A stretch of DNA of 64,000 nt from Limisphaerales bacterium. GTDB lineage: Bacteria > Verrucomicrobiota > Verrucomicrobiia > Limisphaerales > UBA1096. The notes below the pieces were generated by a model that saw only the letters and a list, made by a program, of their open reading frames with translations, was not told the origin of the DNA and searched no databases. The stretch is from the NCBI GenBank assembly GCA_004213515.1, contig SHAK01000008.1:1-64000 (forward strand). The letters are read 5' to 3'. The translations under genes and the position numbers were made by a program. Below are positions 48,727 through 59,423 of this stretch, in pieces (position 1 is the stretch's first letter; each line of letters starts with the position of its first letter).

Positions 48727-51372
48727 ATGGCAGATTCTAAGGACAACGATCCATTACCGGCAAGCAATACGCCTTTGTTCGCTTCCGCTGAAAAAATCCA
48801 AAAAATCAATGTAGCTGATGAAATAAAGAATTCATTTCTCGACTACTCTATGTCGGTCATTATTTCACGTGCATTACCGGATGCAAGGGATGGGCTCAAG
48901 CCATCTCAGCGTCGTATTCTACTAGCGATGCACGACTTGAATCTTGCCCCAGGGAGACACTATCGGAAGTGTGCAAAGATTTGTGGTGACACCAGCGGTA
49001 ATTATCATCCCCACGGGGAGGCAACAATTTATCCGACGCTAGTAAACATGGCACAGCCATGGTCTATGCGAAGTACGCTTGTTCAAGGCCAAGGGAATTT
49101 CGGTTCGGTAGAGGGGGATCCTCCGGCGGCAATGCGTTATACAGAAGCGAGGCTAACGCATCTTGGTCATTCGCTGATGATCGACATGGATAAGGACACG
49201 GTTAACTGGGTCAATAATTATGATGAAACTCGTAAGGAGCCAACCGTGTTTCCAGCAGCTTTTCCTAACCTGCTCATTAATGGAGGTACTGGTATCGCGG
49301 TCGGCATGGCTACTAGTATTCCTCCGCACAACCTAGGTGAAATTATTGATGGTATCTGTGCGCAGATCGAGGATCCTGAGATAAGTATTGATGGGTTGAT
49401 GCAGCACATCAAGGGGCCAGATTTTCCAACTGGCTGTCTTGCTGTAGGCCTTGATCCTATTCGAGACTATTTCAAAACAGGTAGAGGAAGTATTAAACAG
49501 CGAGGTCGTGTTGGAGTTGAGCAACTTAAGGGGAATCGTGAGCAAATTGTCATCACAGAGATTCCTTATATGGTTAATAGGGCTACTTTAGTAGAGAAAA
49601 TTGCTTCCTTAACAAATGAAAAAACACTTACTGATATTTCAGCTGTACGTGATGAGTCAGATGAAAATACTCGTGTCGTAGTTGAGCTTAAGAGAGATGC
49701 AGTGCCAAAAGTAGTTATTAATAAACTCTATAAGTTTACTCAGCTAGCGACTTCATTCAGTGTGAACATGTTGGCAATTGATCATGGTCGTCCGAAGACG
49801 ATGAATCTCAAGGAGATGATCAATGCTTATATAGAACATCGTCGAGAGGTTGTCCTCCGTCGAACTCGATTTGATTTGGATAAGGCCGAGGCTAGGGCAG
49901 AGACCCTTGAAGGTTATCTATGTGCTTTGGCGAATCTTGATGAATTTATACGCATTATCAGAAACTCAAAAAATCGCGAGGAAGCGCGGATAAAGTTACT
50001 TGCCTTTGAGTTTCCGGAAAAAGTTTTAAAGAAATGGGGTGTTCAGGTTCGGAAGCCAGAACGTATTAAGGGCGGTTTCTATATTTTGAGTGAAGCACAA
50101 GTTAATTCGATTCTAGATTTGCGACTCTATCAACTTACAGGACTTGAACAGGGCAAAATCAAGGCTGAATACGATGAACTACTCGTCAAGATCGAGGATC
50201 TCATGGATATTTTAGCTAGAGAGGAGCGTGTGCTTGCCATAATTAAGGAGGAGCTTACCACTATTAAGGACAAGTATGCTACTCCTCGTCGTACAGATCT
50301 GGTGCCTGATGAAGGTGATATGGCGATTGAAGATCTCATTGCTAATGAGGGAGTTATCATCACACTTACTCACAATGGTTTGGTAAAGCGAACTAATGTA
50401 AGTTCATATCGTGCTCAACGCCGAGGCGGCAAAGGGGTGATTGGAATGGGGACTAAGGATTCTGTTGTTAAGGGTGAAGCTGATGATTTTATCGAGCATC
50501 TGTTTACTGCTAGTACTCATGACTATCTAATGTTTTTCACAAACACAGGGCGTGTATATGTGCGGCGAGTTCACGAGATTCCTGATATGGGCCGTGCGGC
50601 AAAGGGAAGAAACATTGCTAATTTGCTTGAATTACAGTCAGGTGAAAAAATAGCTGCACTTATTCGTGTAGAGTCTGAACTTGGAGAAAATAAGGAAAAT
50701 ATTACCTGGAAACAGGACAAATTTCTCTTTTTTGCTACAGAGAGCGGAACTGTGAAAAAAACTGCACTTGAAGCTTATTCTAACGTGCGACGTAATGGGA
50801 TAAATGCTATTGGAATCAAAGAAGGTGACCGACTTATCACCGTAAAATTAACTACGGGTCATGATGAAGTTGTTCTTATTACAAATTCTGGATTAAGCAT
50901 TCGTTTTAATGAGGAGAATGTAAGATCTATGGGGAGGACTGCAGCTGGAGTGCGTGGTATCAGGCTTAAAGGTAAAGATCGTTTAGTGGCTGCAGCTATC
51001 GTTATGAAAGATTCTACTCTTCTGGTTGCGGGTGAAAATGGAATTGGTAAACGTACAGAGTTTGATGAGTATCGTACGCAATCTCGCGGTGGTAAGGGTA
51101 TCATAACAATGAAGACCACTGAAAAGACAGGAGGGGTCTGCGGTGCGCTTGCAGTGAATGAGGCCGATGAAATTATGCTAATTACCTTTGGCGGGCAAAT
51201 GGTGCGAACTGGGGTATCTCATATCCGCATGACTGGTCGTAATGCTCAAGGGGTAAAACTAATTAATCTGGGCAGTGATGACCGCTTGCTTGCGATTGCT
51301 CCTGTTATAAACGAGGATGACGGCTCCGAAAATGATCTAGTCTCTGAAGGCGAAACTGATTCTGAGGAATAA
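48727..51372 (+). CDS. gyrA: DNA gyrase subunit A
   Basis: SFLDYSMSVIISRALPDARDGLKPSQRRILLAM; QGNFGSVEGDPPAAMRYTEARL; C-terminal beta-pinwheel repeats (YRAQRRGGKG). Confidence 0.98.
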   Translation: MADSKDNDPLPASNTPLFASAEKIQKINVADEIKNSFLDYSMSVIISRALPDARDGLKPSQRRILLAMHDLNLAPGRHYRKCAKICGDTSGNYHPHGEATIYPTLVNMAQPWSMRSTLVQGQGNFGSVEGDPPAAMRYTEARLTHLGHSLMIDMDKDTVNWVNNYDETRKEPTVFPAAFPNLLINGGTGIAVGMATSIPPHNLGEIIDGICAQIEDPEISIDGLMQHIKGPDFPTGCLAVGLDPIRDYFKTGRGSIKQRGRVGVEQLKGNREQIVITEIPYMVNRATLVEKIASLTNEKTLTDISAVRDESDENTRVVVELKRDAVPKVVINKLYKFTQLATSFSVNMLAIDHGRPKTMNLKEMINAYIEHRREVVLRRTRFDLDKAEARAETLEGYLCALANLDEFIRIIRNSKNREEARIKLLAFEFPEKVLKKWGVQVRKPERIKGGFYILSEAQVNSILDLRLYQLTGLEQGKIKAEYDELLVKIEDLMDILAREERVLAIIKEELTTIKDKYATPRRTDLVPDEGDMAIEDLIANEGVIITLTHNGLVKRTNVSSYRAQRRGGKGVIGMGTKDSVVKGEADDFIEHLFTASTHDYLMFFTNTGRVYVRRVHEIPDMGRAAKGRNIANLLELQSGEKIAALIRVESELGENKENITWKQDKFLFFATESGTVKKTALEAYSNVRRNGINAIGIKEGDRLITVKLTTGHDEVVLITNSGLSIRFNEENVRSMGRTAAGVRGIRLKGKDRLVAAAIVMKDSTLLVAGENGIGKRTEFDEYRTQSRGGKGIITMKTTEKTGGVCGALAVNEADEIMLITFGGQMVRTGVSHIRMTGRNAQGVKLINLGSDDRLLAIAPVINEDDGSENDLVSEGETDSEE

Positions 51373-51391
51373 GTTCAGAATGAGATTAAAG

Positions 51392-54300
51392 TTATTTTTG
51401 CAAGTAAAGCTTTGTATCGGCATCTCGTTGACTGATAACTAGATCCAATTTTTTGTCTCCATTAAAGTCAGCAGCGACTGCATCACGTTGTTCACCGTAG
51501 ATAGTGATACCGCTATCTTTGCTATTCATGGGGCTGAAATTACCATTGCCATCGCCAGTTAAGAGTAAACCTTGCCCGCTGTCATAACGGGAGTAACGTG
51601 GCGGCACACTAAAATCGTTTTGAGCAATAAATAGGTCGATTGAACTATCTCCGTTAAAGTCTTTCGCGCAAATTCCGAATGCTGGAGCTAGCTGTGCTTC
51701 ATGAGGTAGAGGATTAAAACTAAATTTGGTTCCATTGTTGAGAAAGACAGCGCTTTCTTTCGTGTTAAACTCGATTGGTTTCATATCAGAAATTATGTGA
51801 TCAAGAATACGTGGAGCACTAGAGCCCGCAAATAATTGATTACGTGTGTATGTGTCTCGAACTTGCGGAAAGGTCTTAGAGAATACTTCCAGCTTACGAA
51901 TCGGTTTCCAGTTGTTTTTAAGTGAGTCGAAAAAAAATTCGGCAAGCTCACATACATCATCACCATCAGAATCGCCATAGAGCAGTTTAATTGGCATTGG
52001 ATAAAGTTCGTATGCTGTATTTAGGCCAATATTGGTTGCAATAATATCTAGTGTTCCGTTTCCGTCTAGATCTGAAAGCTTGGCGTCATGCCATAAGCCT
52101 TTGAATGCTTCTAGGCCGAAAGCCTTTCCTTTTTCCTTAAGTTCACCATTTTGATTAATTAAAAGTGCAATGCTATTCCATTCTCTGGCGAGCACCAGAT
52201 CTAGATCTCCATCGCTATCAATGTCTCCGGATTCCACATTGGTTACTATTCCAATTTCAGGGAATAGTTTTTTTACGTACTTGCCGTTTTCATTAATGAA
52301 AAGTGAGGAAGCAGCTGCAATTGGAAATTTTCCAGGAGAACTTTTTCCGCCAATAAAAAAATCCATATCTCCATCACCCTCAATATCAAATGCAACTGCA
52401 GCACTAGGATCTCCTGGGAAATTTAATTTCTTATTTAAAACTAATTCTCCATTTAAAATTGTGTATATCGCAGGAGGTTTGGAGAGGTGTAACATTTTCT
52501 GTGTTTGATCTTCAGAAAACATAATTATACCCGCTCCTGCTTTTTGAAGTGATTTGTCTGATTTAGTGAATTTGCCATTTCCATCATTAAGAAGTATGGA
52601 AAGTTGAGGGTCGTGTGTGTCTGTAACAAGTATGTCCATGTCACCATCTTTGTCTATGTCGTTAGCTGATAAAAATGGGCCAGTATGATTTAGACTTTTA
52701 GGGAGGGCGGGTTGAATGTCGAAATCATATCGGTACGTTAATGTGTGATTGTGATTTAATTGAGGACTAGAATCGATAAAGTGTGTTAATTCAGCATTTT
52801 TGTTTATCAATATATTTTGTGATTTTTCTTGTCGAATTTCATAAAGGCGGCCAGCAGTAGCATTCTTGATCGTAGTTCGAGAGTTCCCGATCCAATCAAC
52901 TTGGATACTGAAGATTTCTTTAGCTTTGGCCGCGAATGTACGGCGAGCCTGATCGCCGCTGACGTATCTACCTCCTGCCATTATTTCCTGGGACTGTTGC
53001 CTTTGCCCAAGTGAGTTGATAACGCGAATACGAGCTCCTGTTCCTTCAGTGTTTTTGCCATTACCAACTAAGCGCACGACCACTCGAGGTGCCGAAGCAT
53101 TGTTTTTATATATTAAAACAGGCCCTTTAAGGCAGTTAACAACTACATCTAGATCTCCGTCGTTATCTAGATCACCAAGAGCCATTCCATTGCCATCGTG
53201 TTTGTCATTAAAACCCCAATTTATGCCAACCTCTTTGAACCGACCATTGCCCAGGTTTTTAAAAGCGACATTAGGAGTGTCGAGAGGCGGAAATAAGAAG
53301 ATAGTTTTTCGTTTTTGTGCAATAGGGATTTTGCCAAGTCTGCTAATTGTATTTTGCGTGTCCAAGTCATCCGTATCAAATTCGAAACCGTTGGTTACGA
53401 GAATATCTTCCCATCCATCAAGATCTACATCTAGGAAAATGCTGCTCCAAGACCATTCTGAAGCGGCTACACCAGAGTAATATGCTGTTTCTGCAAAGGT
53501 TCCATCCCCTCGATTCATATATAGACAGTTACGCCGACTTTGTGGTTGTTCGGTGAAGTTCCCAGGTGTAATAGGATTTCCAGGAATGGTTCCTTGTTGA
53601 GTGAGTCGTCTGGTGTGATTGCGACTTAGCATCTCGACAACAAAAAAGTCATCATAGCCGTCTCTATTAATATCGGCAAAATCGATACCCATTGAAGAGA
53701 AACTTAGTTGCCTTATTGAAAGTGGTGAAATCTCACGAAAATTACCCTTCCCGTCATTGATCCAGCAACGATCCTTAGTGAAGCCATCATTTGCGACGAA
53801 GAGATCTGGCGAGCGATCACCATTGATATCGCGAAACATTGCGCTTAATCCTTGATCGCGATACGGATTATTAAGAGGCTTTCCATCGTGAGTTAAAAAT
53901 CTATCACTCGTCCAGTTAAGCTTAGTGAAATTACCCTTTCCATCATTAATAAAGAACTCATCGGGTTCTCCATACTCAAACATTTGATTATCGATGAATT
54001 TGATTCTGCTAGCAAATGGCCCTCGGACTTTCAGTTCACCATTAATATTAACGATATCTATTTTACCTCCATCTTTGAGGACAGATTTGGCTCCGTAGTT
54101 GACTACATATAAATCTAGATCGCTATCTCCATCTATGTCGCTAAGAGCAATTGAGCTACTGCCATATCTTGTGCCAATACCTGAGGCCTCTGTAATATCC
54201 TTAAATTTGCTGTTACCTTGATTTTGAAAGATGCGGTTTGGTTGTCCCATTGCTGTTACTAGTAGATCAAGGTCTTTGTCTCCGTCGATATCAGCAAAAG

Positions 54301-54718
54301 TAGCCCCAGTGCTAAACTGGGACGGGCAGGCAGTACCTGTTGTTCTGGTTACATTTTCAAATTTCCATCCACCAAGATTTCTATAAAAAACATTATCACC
54401 GTCTAGTCTGCATAGGTAAATATCGCAGAGTCCATCATTATCATAATCGCCCATAGCTACTCCAGAGCCGTTTAGTAGGTTTTTATTTGAAATGAGAATA
54501 CGGGAGGAGAGTGTATTCGTAAATTGCACTCCAGTCTTGGTGGAATCCATAATTGTGAAGCCCGGTTCTGCAGAGCCAGCATCCTCTAGAGGAGCCCACC
54601 GATGATCCCCTTTTGTATGCCAATCAAGCGCAAATCCCTTTATCAAAGGGATTAAGGCTATAAGCAAAAAAGTTGTACGGCTAATTAACGTCATTGTGTC
54701 ATTGTGGGCGCTTAACAA
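51392..54718 (-). CDS. FG-GAP/VCBS repeat protein with UnbV/ASPIC-like region, secreted
   Basis: Repeated Ca-binding loops (GDYDNDGLCDIYLC, DIDGDKDLDLLV, DIDGDSDLDLYV...); GTGARIRVINSLGQRQQSQEIMAGGRYVSGD is ASPIC/UnbV-like. Confidence 0.88.
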   Translation of the reverse strand: MLSAHNDTMTLISRTTFLLIALIPLIKGFALDWHTKGDHRWAPLEDAGSAEPGFTIMDSTKTGVQFTNTLSSRILISNKNLLNGSGVAMGDYDNDGLCDIYLCRLDGDNVFYRNLGGWKFENVTRTTGTACPSQFSTGATFADIDGDKDLDLLVTAMGQPNRIFQNQGNSKFKDITEASGIGTRYGSSSIALSDIDGDSDLDLYVVNYGAKSVLKDGGKIDIVNINGELKVRGPFASRIKFIDNQMFEYGEPDEFFINDGKGNFTKLNWTSDRFLTHDGKPLNNPYRDQGLSAMFRDINGDRSPDLFVANDGFTKDRCWINDGKGNFREISPLSIRQLSFSSMGIDFADINRDGYDDFFVVEMLSRNHTRRLTQQGTIPGNPITPGNFTEQPQSRRNCLYMNRGDGTFAETAYYSGVAASEWSWSSIFLDVDLDGWEDILVTNGFEFDTDDLDTQNTISRLGKIPIAQKRKTIFLFPPLDTPNVAFKNLGNGRFKEVGINWGFNDKHDGNGMALGDLDNDGDLDVVVNCLKGPVLIYKNNASAPRVVVRLVGNGKNTEGTGARIRVINSLGQRQQSQEIMAGGRYVSGDQARRTFAAKAKEIFSIQVDWIGNSRTTIKNATAGRLYEIRQEKSQNILINKNAELTHFIDSSPQLNHNHTLTYRYDFDIQPALPKSLNHTGPFLSANDIDKDGDMDILVTDTHDPQLSILLNDGNGKFTKSDKSLQKAGAGIIMFSEDQTQKMLHLSKPPAIYTILNGELVLNKKLNFPGDPSAAVAFDIEGDGDMDFFIGGKSSPGKFPIAAASSLFINENGKYVKKLFPEIGIVTNVESGDIDSDGDLDLVLAREWNSIALLINQNGELKEKGKAFGLEAFKGLWHDAKLSDLDGNGTLDIIATNIGLNTAYELYPMPIKLLYGDSDGDDVCELAEFFFDSLKNNWKPIRKLEVFSKTFPQVRDTYTRNQLFAGSSAPRILDHIISDMKPIEFNTKESAVFLNNGTKFSFNPLPHEAQLAPAFGICAKDFNGDSSIDLFIAQNDFSVPPRYSRYDSGQGLLLTGDGNGNFSPMNSKDSGITIYGEQRDAVAADFNGDKKLDLVISQRDADTKLYLQK

Positions 54719-54764
54719 AGCTAGTTTTTTTGATCTAAAAACAAAAGAGAAACACGCATTTTCT

Positions 54765-55412
54765 TTAATTTAGGCTCCAAAGATTCATTAATTCCTTGTC
54801 TTGTCTATTCTCAAATGAGCGGGGTACCCATCGGTTCACTAAATTAAAAAAAGGTCTGAATTTTATGTCTAATTCCTCGGCGCTTGTGCTGAATGGAGGC
54901 TCTCCATCATCCTCTGTAATGATATAATTTACAGCCAGATATTGGCCTCTGGGCTTAAGCCAATTTTTCGTTGCTTTAATATAGTCTTCTCGCTTATTTG
55001 GATTGATCGCGCAAAATAAAGTATGTTCGAAAATTAAGTCGAATGGGATTGTAGGCTTTTCACTTAAAAAATCACCTAACTGAAAATCGATTTCTAGTCC
55101 GTTTTCTGTCGCTAGTTGTTTTGCCATCGGAATGGAGCTGGGGGCGATATCCATTCCTAGCACATTCCATCCTGCTTCAGCTAATGCACGTGCGTCATGT
55201 CCTCGTCCGCACCCAGGTACTAGAGCTCTCCCTAGAGGGATTTCGTTTTTAGATGATGATAAAAAATCAACTAAACCTGGGGATGCTTCACCGTAATCCC
55301 ATGAAAGTTCATTAGCCTGATAAAACGATTCCCAATCTCTTTCCTTGTTGATTTGCATTGACCCTGTGTGCTGAGGGGTTAGGAATTTGGACGAGTTTTT
55401 ATGAAGAATCAA
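54765..55412 (-). CDS. SAM-dependent methyltransferase, thiopurine S-methyltransferase (TPMT)-like
   Basis: RDWESFYQANELSWDYGEASPGLVDFL; ALVPGCGRGHDARALAEAGWNVLGMDIAPSSI; likely start at internal Met ~55358. Confidence 0.85.
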   Translation of the reverse strand: MILHKNSSKFLTPQHTGSMQINKERDWESFYQANELSWDYGEASPGLVDFLSSSKNEIPLGRALVPGCGRGHDARALAEAGWNVLGMDIAPSSIPMAKQLATENGLEIDFQLGDFLSEKPTIPFDLIFEHTLFCAINPNKREDYIKATKNWLKPRGQYLAVNYIITEDDGEPPFSTSAEELDIKFRPFFNLVNRWVPRSFENRQDKELMNLWSLN

Positions 55413-56309
55413 ATCCTAGCTAGTCTTATTTTGAGTATTGGAATTACTGCCCCGGTTGCAGTGGCCAAGAACAAAGTCGTGAAAATTGGAGAACGCCCAG
55501 AAAGTGTGACTAAGGGTTTTGGGGGTAAGTACTATGTTACAGTGATGAACTCACCTGACGAGGAGGGCGATGCAGTCATTAAAATGTTGGACGAGGGCAA
55601 AGTCTCGGTTTTTGCTAAAGGCTTGAACGAGCCAAAGGGTATCGCATTTACAGGTGATTATCTTGTTACTGCAGATCAGACGCGGGTTATGAAAATTGAT
55701 AGTAAGGGTAATGTGAGCATTCTAGCGGAAAAGAAGAGTTTTAAAAGGGAAGTAAGTTTTCTAAATGACGTAGCTGTGTCCCACGATCGTAAGAGTGTTT
55801 TTGTTACTGATATGGGAGCAATTAGTAAGATGTTTGATCCGGATAAAGAGCGGAGTCTGTGGCCTTTAGAAAGCAAACAGGCTAAAGAGCTGCCTGCTAT
55901 AGGATGTGTTTATCAAATCACACTTGATGGTAAGATAACTGATGCCGTAAGTTCTGGGCAGAAAGATGTGCCTGGACCAAATGGAGTTGGGCGTTCAGGG
56001 AAGGAAGGGTTGTTGCTTGGTGACTTTTTTACTGGGAATATAGTTCGCAAGACGGCAAAGGGTAAATTAAGAGTTATTGCTAAAGGGCTAAGAGGAGCGG
56101 ATGCCGTTGAACCAGATGGAAAGGGTGGGATTTACGTTTCCAGTTGGACTCAAGGCAAGGTCTGGAAACTGACTGAAAATGGGAAAAAGAAAGAATTGAT
56201 ACTCGATGGGCTCAAGTCTGCAGCCGATCTTTTCGTAGACCGTAAGGCTAAGAAATTGATCGTTCCTGATATGCTTGCTGGCACTTTGATTTTTGTTGAT
56301 ATCAAGTAG
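55401..56309 (+). CDS. SMP-30/gluconolactonase-like beta-propeller protein, secreted
   Basis: Signal peptide; repeated propeller motifs (GLNEPKGIAFTGDYLVTADQTRVMKIDSKGN; LNDVAVSHDRKSVFVTDMG). Confidence 0.7.
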   Translation: MKNQILASLILSIGITAPVAVAKNKVVKIGERPESVTKGFGGKYYVTVMNSPDEEGDAVIKMLDEGKVSVFAKGLNEPKGIAFTGDYLVTADQTRVMKIDSKGNVSILAEKKSFKREVSFLNDVAVSHDRKSVFVTDMGAISKMFDPDKERSLWPLESKQAKELPAIGCVYQITLDGKITDAVSSGQKDVPGPNGVGRSGKEGLLLGDFFTGNIVRKTAKGKLRVIAKGLRGADAVEPDGKGGIYVSSWTQGKVWKLTENGKKKELILDGLKSAADLFVDRKAKKLIVPDMLAGTLIFVDIK

Positions 56310-56369
56310 GCTTTACCTTTTTTTGGTGAATATTTGTCAATATCGCAAAGTGCCTACGTTGCTTAAAAA

Positions 56370-57335
56370 ATGATTATATTATCAGGAATTCAACCTTCAG
56401 GAACGCTACATGTGGGTAATTACTTCGGCATGATGTGTCCTGCTATTGAGCTGCAAGATCAGGGTGAATCTTATTATTTTATTGCGGATTATCACTCCAT
56501 GACTTCACTTTACGATGCTAATGAGAGGCGTAAAAACACGCTCGATGTGGCGTTGGACTTTCTTGCGTGCGGGCTGGATCCGGCCAAGGCCGTTTTCTTT
56601 CGTCAAAGTGATGTGCCAGAGGTTTGTGAGCTCACTTGGTTGCTATCAACGCTTACTCCAATGGGTTTGCTAGAAAGATGTCACAGTTATAAAGACAAAA
56701 TGGCAAAGGGTCTTGCCCCAAATCATGGCTTGTTTGCTTATCCGGTTCTAATGGCTGCCGATATTTTGATTTACGATTCGAACATTGTTCCGGTTGGCCG
56801 TGACCAGAAGCAGCATGTTGAAGTTACTCGGGACATTGCTGTTAAATTTAATCAGGCATATGGGGAGACCTTCGTGATTCCAGAACCGCAGATTCGAGAT
56901 TCAGTTGCTGTAGTGCCTGGGACAGATGGACAAAAGATGTCAAAGAGTTATGAAAATACTATTCAGATTTTTGGTAATGAAAAACCACTTCGAAAGACAA
57001 TTATGCGTTTAGTGATGGATAGTCGTTTGCCTGAGGAACCAAAGCCAGATGCTGACCAAAATATTGCAGTGCAACTTATGCGTTTAGTAGCTACGAAAGA
57101 TGTAGCCGACGATTGGGAAGAACGTTTACGAGCAGGAGGCCTTGGTTATGGTGATCTGAAAAAGGGGCTTTTCGAGCATTACTGGGAGTTTTTTTCAGAT
57201 GCTCGAGCAAAACGAAGTGAGTTAGAATCTAATTTGGACTATGTTAATCAAGTTTTAAAGGATGGTGCAAATAAAGCCAGAGAGAGAGCCTCTAAGGTTC
57301 TTGATAGAGCTCGTAAAAACTGTGGATTGGTTTGA
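56370..57335 (+). CDS. trpS: Tryptophan--tRNA ligase
   Basis: ILSGIQPSGTLHVGNYFGM; VPVGRDQKQHVEVTRDIAVKFN; KMSKSYENTI (KMSKS). Confidence 0.97.
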   Translation: MIILSGIQPSGTLHVGNYFGMMCPAIELQDQGESYYFIADYHSMTSLYDANERRKNTLDVALDFLACGLDPAKAVFFRQSDVPEVCELTWLLSTLTPMGLLERCHSYKDKMAKGLAPNHGLFAYPVLMAADILIYDSNIVPVGRDQKQHVEVTRDIAVKFNQAYGETFVIPEPQIRDSVAVVPGTDGQKMSKSYENTIQIFGNEKPLRKTIMRLVMDSRLPEEPKPDADQNIAVQLMRLVATKDVADDWEERLRAGGLGYGDLKKGLFEHYWEFFSDARAKRSELESNLDYVNQVLKDGANKARERASKVLDRARKNCGLV

Positions 57336-57377
57336 AGTGCTGCCTAAATCATATTGCACAAACCTGCAAACTTTCGA

Positions 57378-59423
57378 TTAAATTCCGAACGCTTTAAGTA
57401 GGTAGAAAATTGCGCTGCTTGCTGAAGCAAAAATGACAATTCCTTCTACGATGAGCCAAGGTAAAACATTTGTCGTAACAGCTGCCTGTCCATTTTGAAC
57501 AACATTTTTTTCCGATTGGTTAAGTGTCCCTAGCATCAATCCTCCAGTCATTATTACGATTTGAGAGCAAACAAAAACCATTAACCAGGCAAAGGCTTTA
57601 TCCATAAATCCATATGAGTGTAATCCGATGCCGAGCATGTTAGTGCCGAAGAATGACCATGCGGTAATAACATTTCCAAAAATAGCTGCAGCGATCATGC
57701 CTCTTTCACGAATTATTCCGCCCCAACGGGCATGTAGCATAGCAGCATTCCATATAACAATCATTAGGGCGCCATTTTCTTTCGGATCCCACCCCCAGAA
57801 TCTACCCCAAGACTGGTCTGCCCATATCCCACCTAATACCGTTCCAACAAAGCTAAAAAGTGTGGCAAAACAAACTATCCCATAGATCATTTTTGTGATG
57901 CCTGAGCGGCTATTTTTGACAAAAGGGACCTTATTGGAAACAAAATCACGAATCACATATACGATTGCTAGAAACCCTGCAACAAAAGTAGCTGAGTAAC
58001 CAATGGTTATGATTACTACATGAGTAGCGAGCCAGAAATTAGTATCGAGTACGGCCTGCAGCATTTCCATGGTGTCGCCGCTTAGTGATAACCCCCCTGC
58101 AACGAGTAATGTAACAAAACCTACAGAACTGGCCACTACGTTGCCAATGCCATCCCGATATATTCTTTCGAGTATCAGTCCAAGTATTACAGATCCCCAT
58201 CCGACGAATACAGCAGCTGAATAAAGATTGGTTACAGGAGGTCGGCCTTCAAGCCACATCCTAAAAATTAGACCTGTTGTTTGAATCACAGCTGCTAAAG
58301 CTATTATGTAATAAGCCGTCTGATTAGGCCATTTGGCCAAAGTTAACCAACCTCCGCAGGCAAGAAGAAAGGCCATTACGTACATGATTTCGCATTTGTA
58401 AAATGGATCAAAATTATTGAATGCAAATTCTTTGCTGGTTTTGTCAAGAGCAGGTAACAGGCCGTTTTGTTTGAGGTAATCACGATAAGTTGATAAATGA
58501 GCATTAAATGCAGAAGGATCGTTTTTAGCATAAGATGATATCATACCCGCATATGATTTTGAAACAGGATGAAAATCTACTTTCCAGTTGCTTTGAGCCA
58601 TAGCTGCAGACGTAATACTGCTCAGGATATTTGTGCTAAGTGATTGCCATTGCACTTGATTACCGCGACCTACAGGAATCGTGCGGGGCCAGAACATGAT
58701 CCCACTTTTGTCTCCTTCCTGCATGCTTGGATCGATCATGATCTCTAATAGTCGTGTAAATTTTTGATGCTCGTCCTCGTCATGTTCAGCACCTTTTTCA
58801 TGGGCACGAGCTGCTGACATTCCGTCAGGAAAAATTTGGGTTAGATCATTAAGCTCCTGTTGAAAGTCGAGTGAATTTTGAGGGCGAAAACTTTTGCCCA
58901 ATCGCTGATAAATCATCAATGCATCAGCTACAGATTTGAGAGATTTTTCGTATGGAGATCTAAGCTCTGCTTTCTTTGAGTGTATTCTTGCTCCTTCTTT
59001 TGCTAATCTTGCAAAATTGTCACCAGCAGTAATTTGTTGAACAGAAAAGTGTTTCTCATCTTTAGCTAAACTAAGATTGTCTTTAACTTCTTCATTATCG
59101 ATCCGAAATACTGGACGCGTTGCAGCCTTTGATGGTTTGGCAGCAACCTCAAGCAGCCATTCTACAGCGGGAATGGTTTCTTCTTTAGACCCTGCTTCTC
59201 GAGCATAGCGACCAGTCGATTTATGCCGGATGACTTTCATTGCATTTCTTGCTGTTGAATCTATGGGTTGGATACGCCCGTCGAGCAGCACTGGTAATTT
59301 AGCAAAACCATAAATATCTGGGGTCACCACTGAATCTGTTTTGGAATTGGGAGGAAATAAAAGGCTGGCCACGGCCCAAATTGCCATTAACGCTACTATG
59401 AATAGAGGGCTTTTCTTTTTCAT
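57378..59423 (-). CDS. Cytochrome c biogenesis protein CcsA/CcmF-like
   Basis: ADQSWGRFWGWDPKENGALMIVIWNAAMLHARWGG (WWD-type motif); multiple TM segments; 4-nt overlap with the upstream ResB gene. Confidence 0.92.
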   Translation of the reverse strand: MKKKSPLFIVALMAIWAVASLLFPPNSKTDSVVTPDIYGFAKLPVLLDGRIQPIDSTARNAMKVIRHKSTGRYAREAGSKEETIPAVEWLLEVAAKPSKAATRPVFRIDNEEVKDNLSLAKDEKHFSVQQITAGDNFARLAKEGARIHSKKAELRSPYEKSLKSVADALMIYQRLGKSFRPQNSLDFQQELNDLTQIFPDGMSAARAHEKGAEHDEDEHQKFTRLLEIMIDPSMQEGDKSGIMFWPRTIPVGRGNQVQWQSLSTNILSSITSAAMAQSNWKVDFHPVSKSYAGMISSYAKNDPSAFNAHLSTYRDYLKQNGLLPALDKTSKEFAFNNFDPFYKCEIMYVMAFLLACGGWLTLAKWPNQTAYYIIALAAVIQTTGLIFRMWLEGRPPVTNLYSAAVFVGWGSVILGLILERIYRDGIGNVVASSVGFVTLLVAGGLSLSGDTMEMLQAVLDTNFWLATHVVIITIGYSATFVAGFLAIVYVIRDFVSNKVPFVKNSRSGITKMIYGIVCFATLFSFVGTVLGGIWADQSWGRFWGWDPKENGALMIVIWNAAMLHARWGGIIRERGMIAAAIFGNVITAWSFFGTNMLGIGLHSYGFMDKAFAWLMVFVCSQIVIMTGGLMLGTLNQSEKNVVQNGQAAVTTNVLPWLIVEGIVIFASASSAIFYLLKAFGI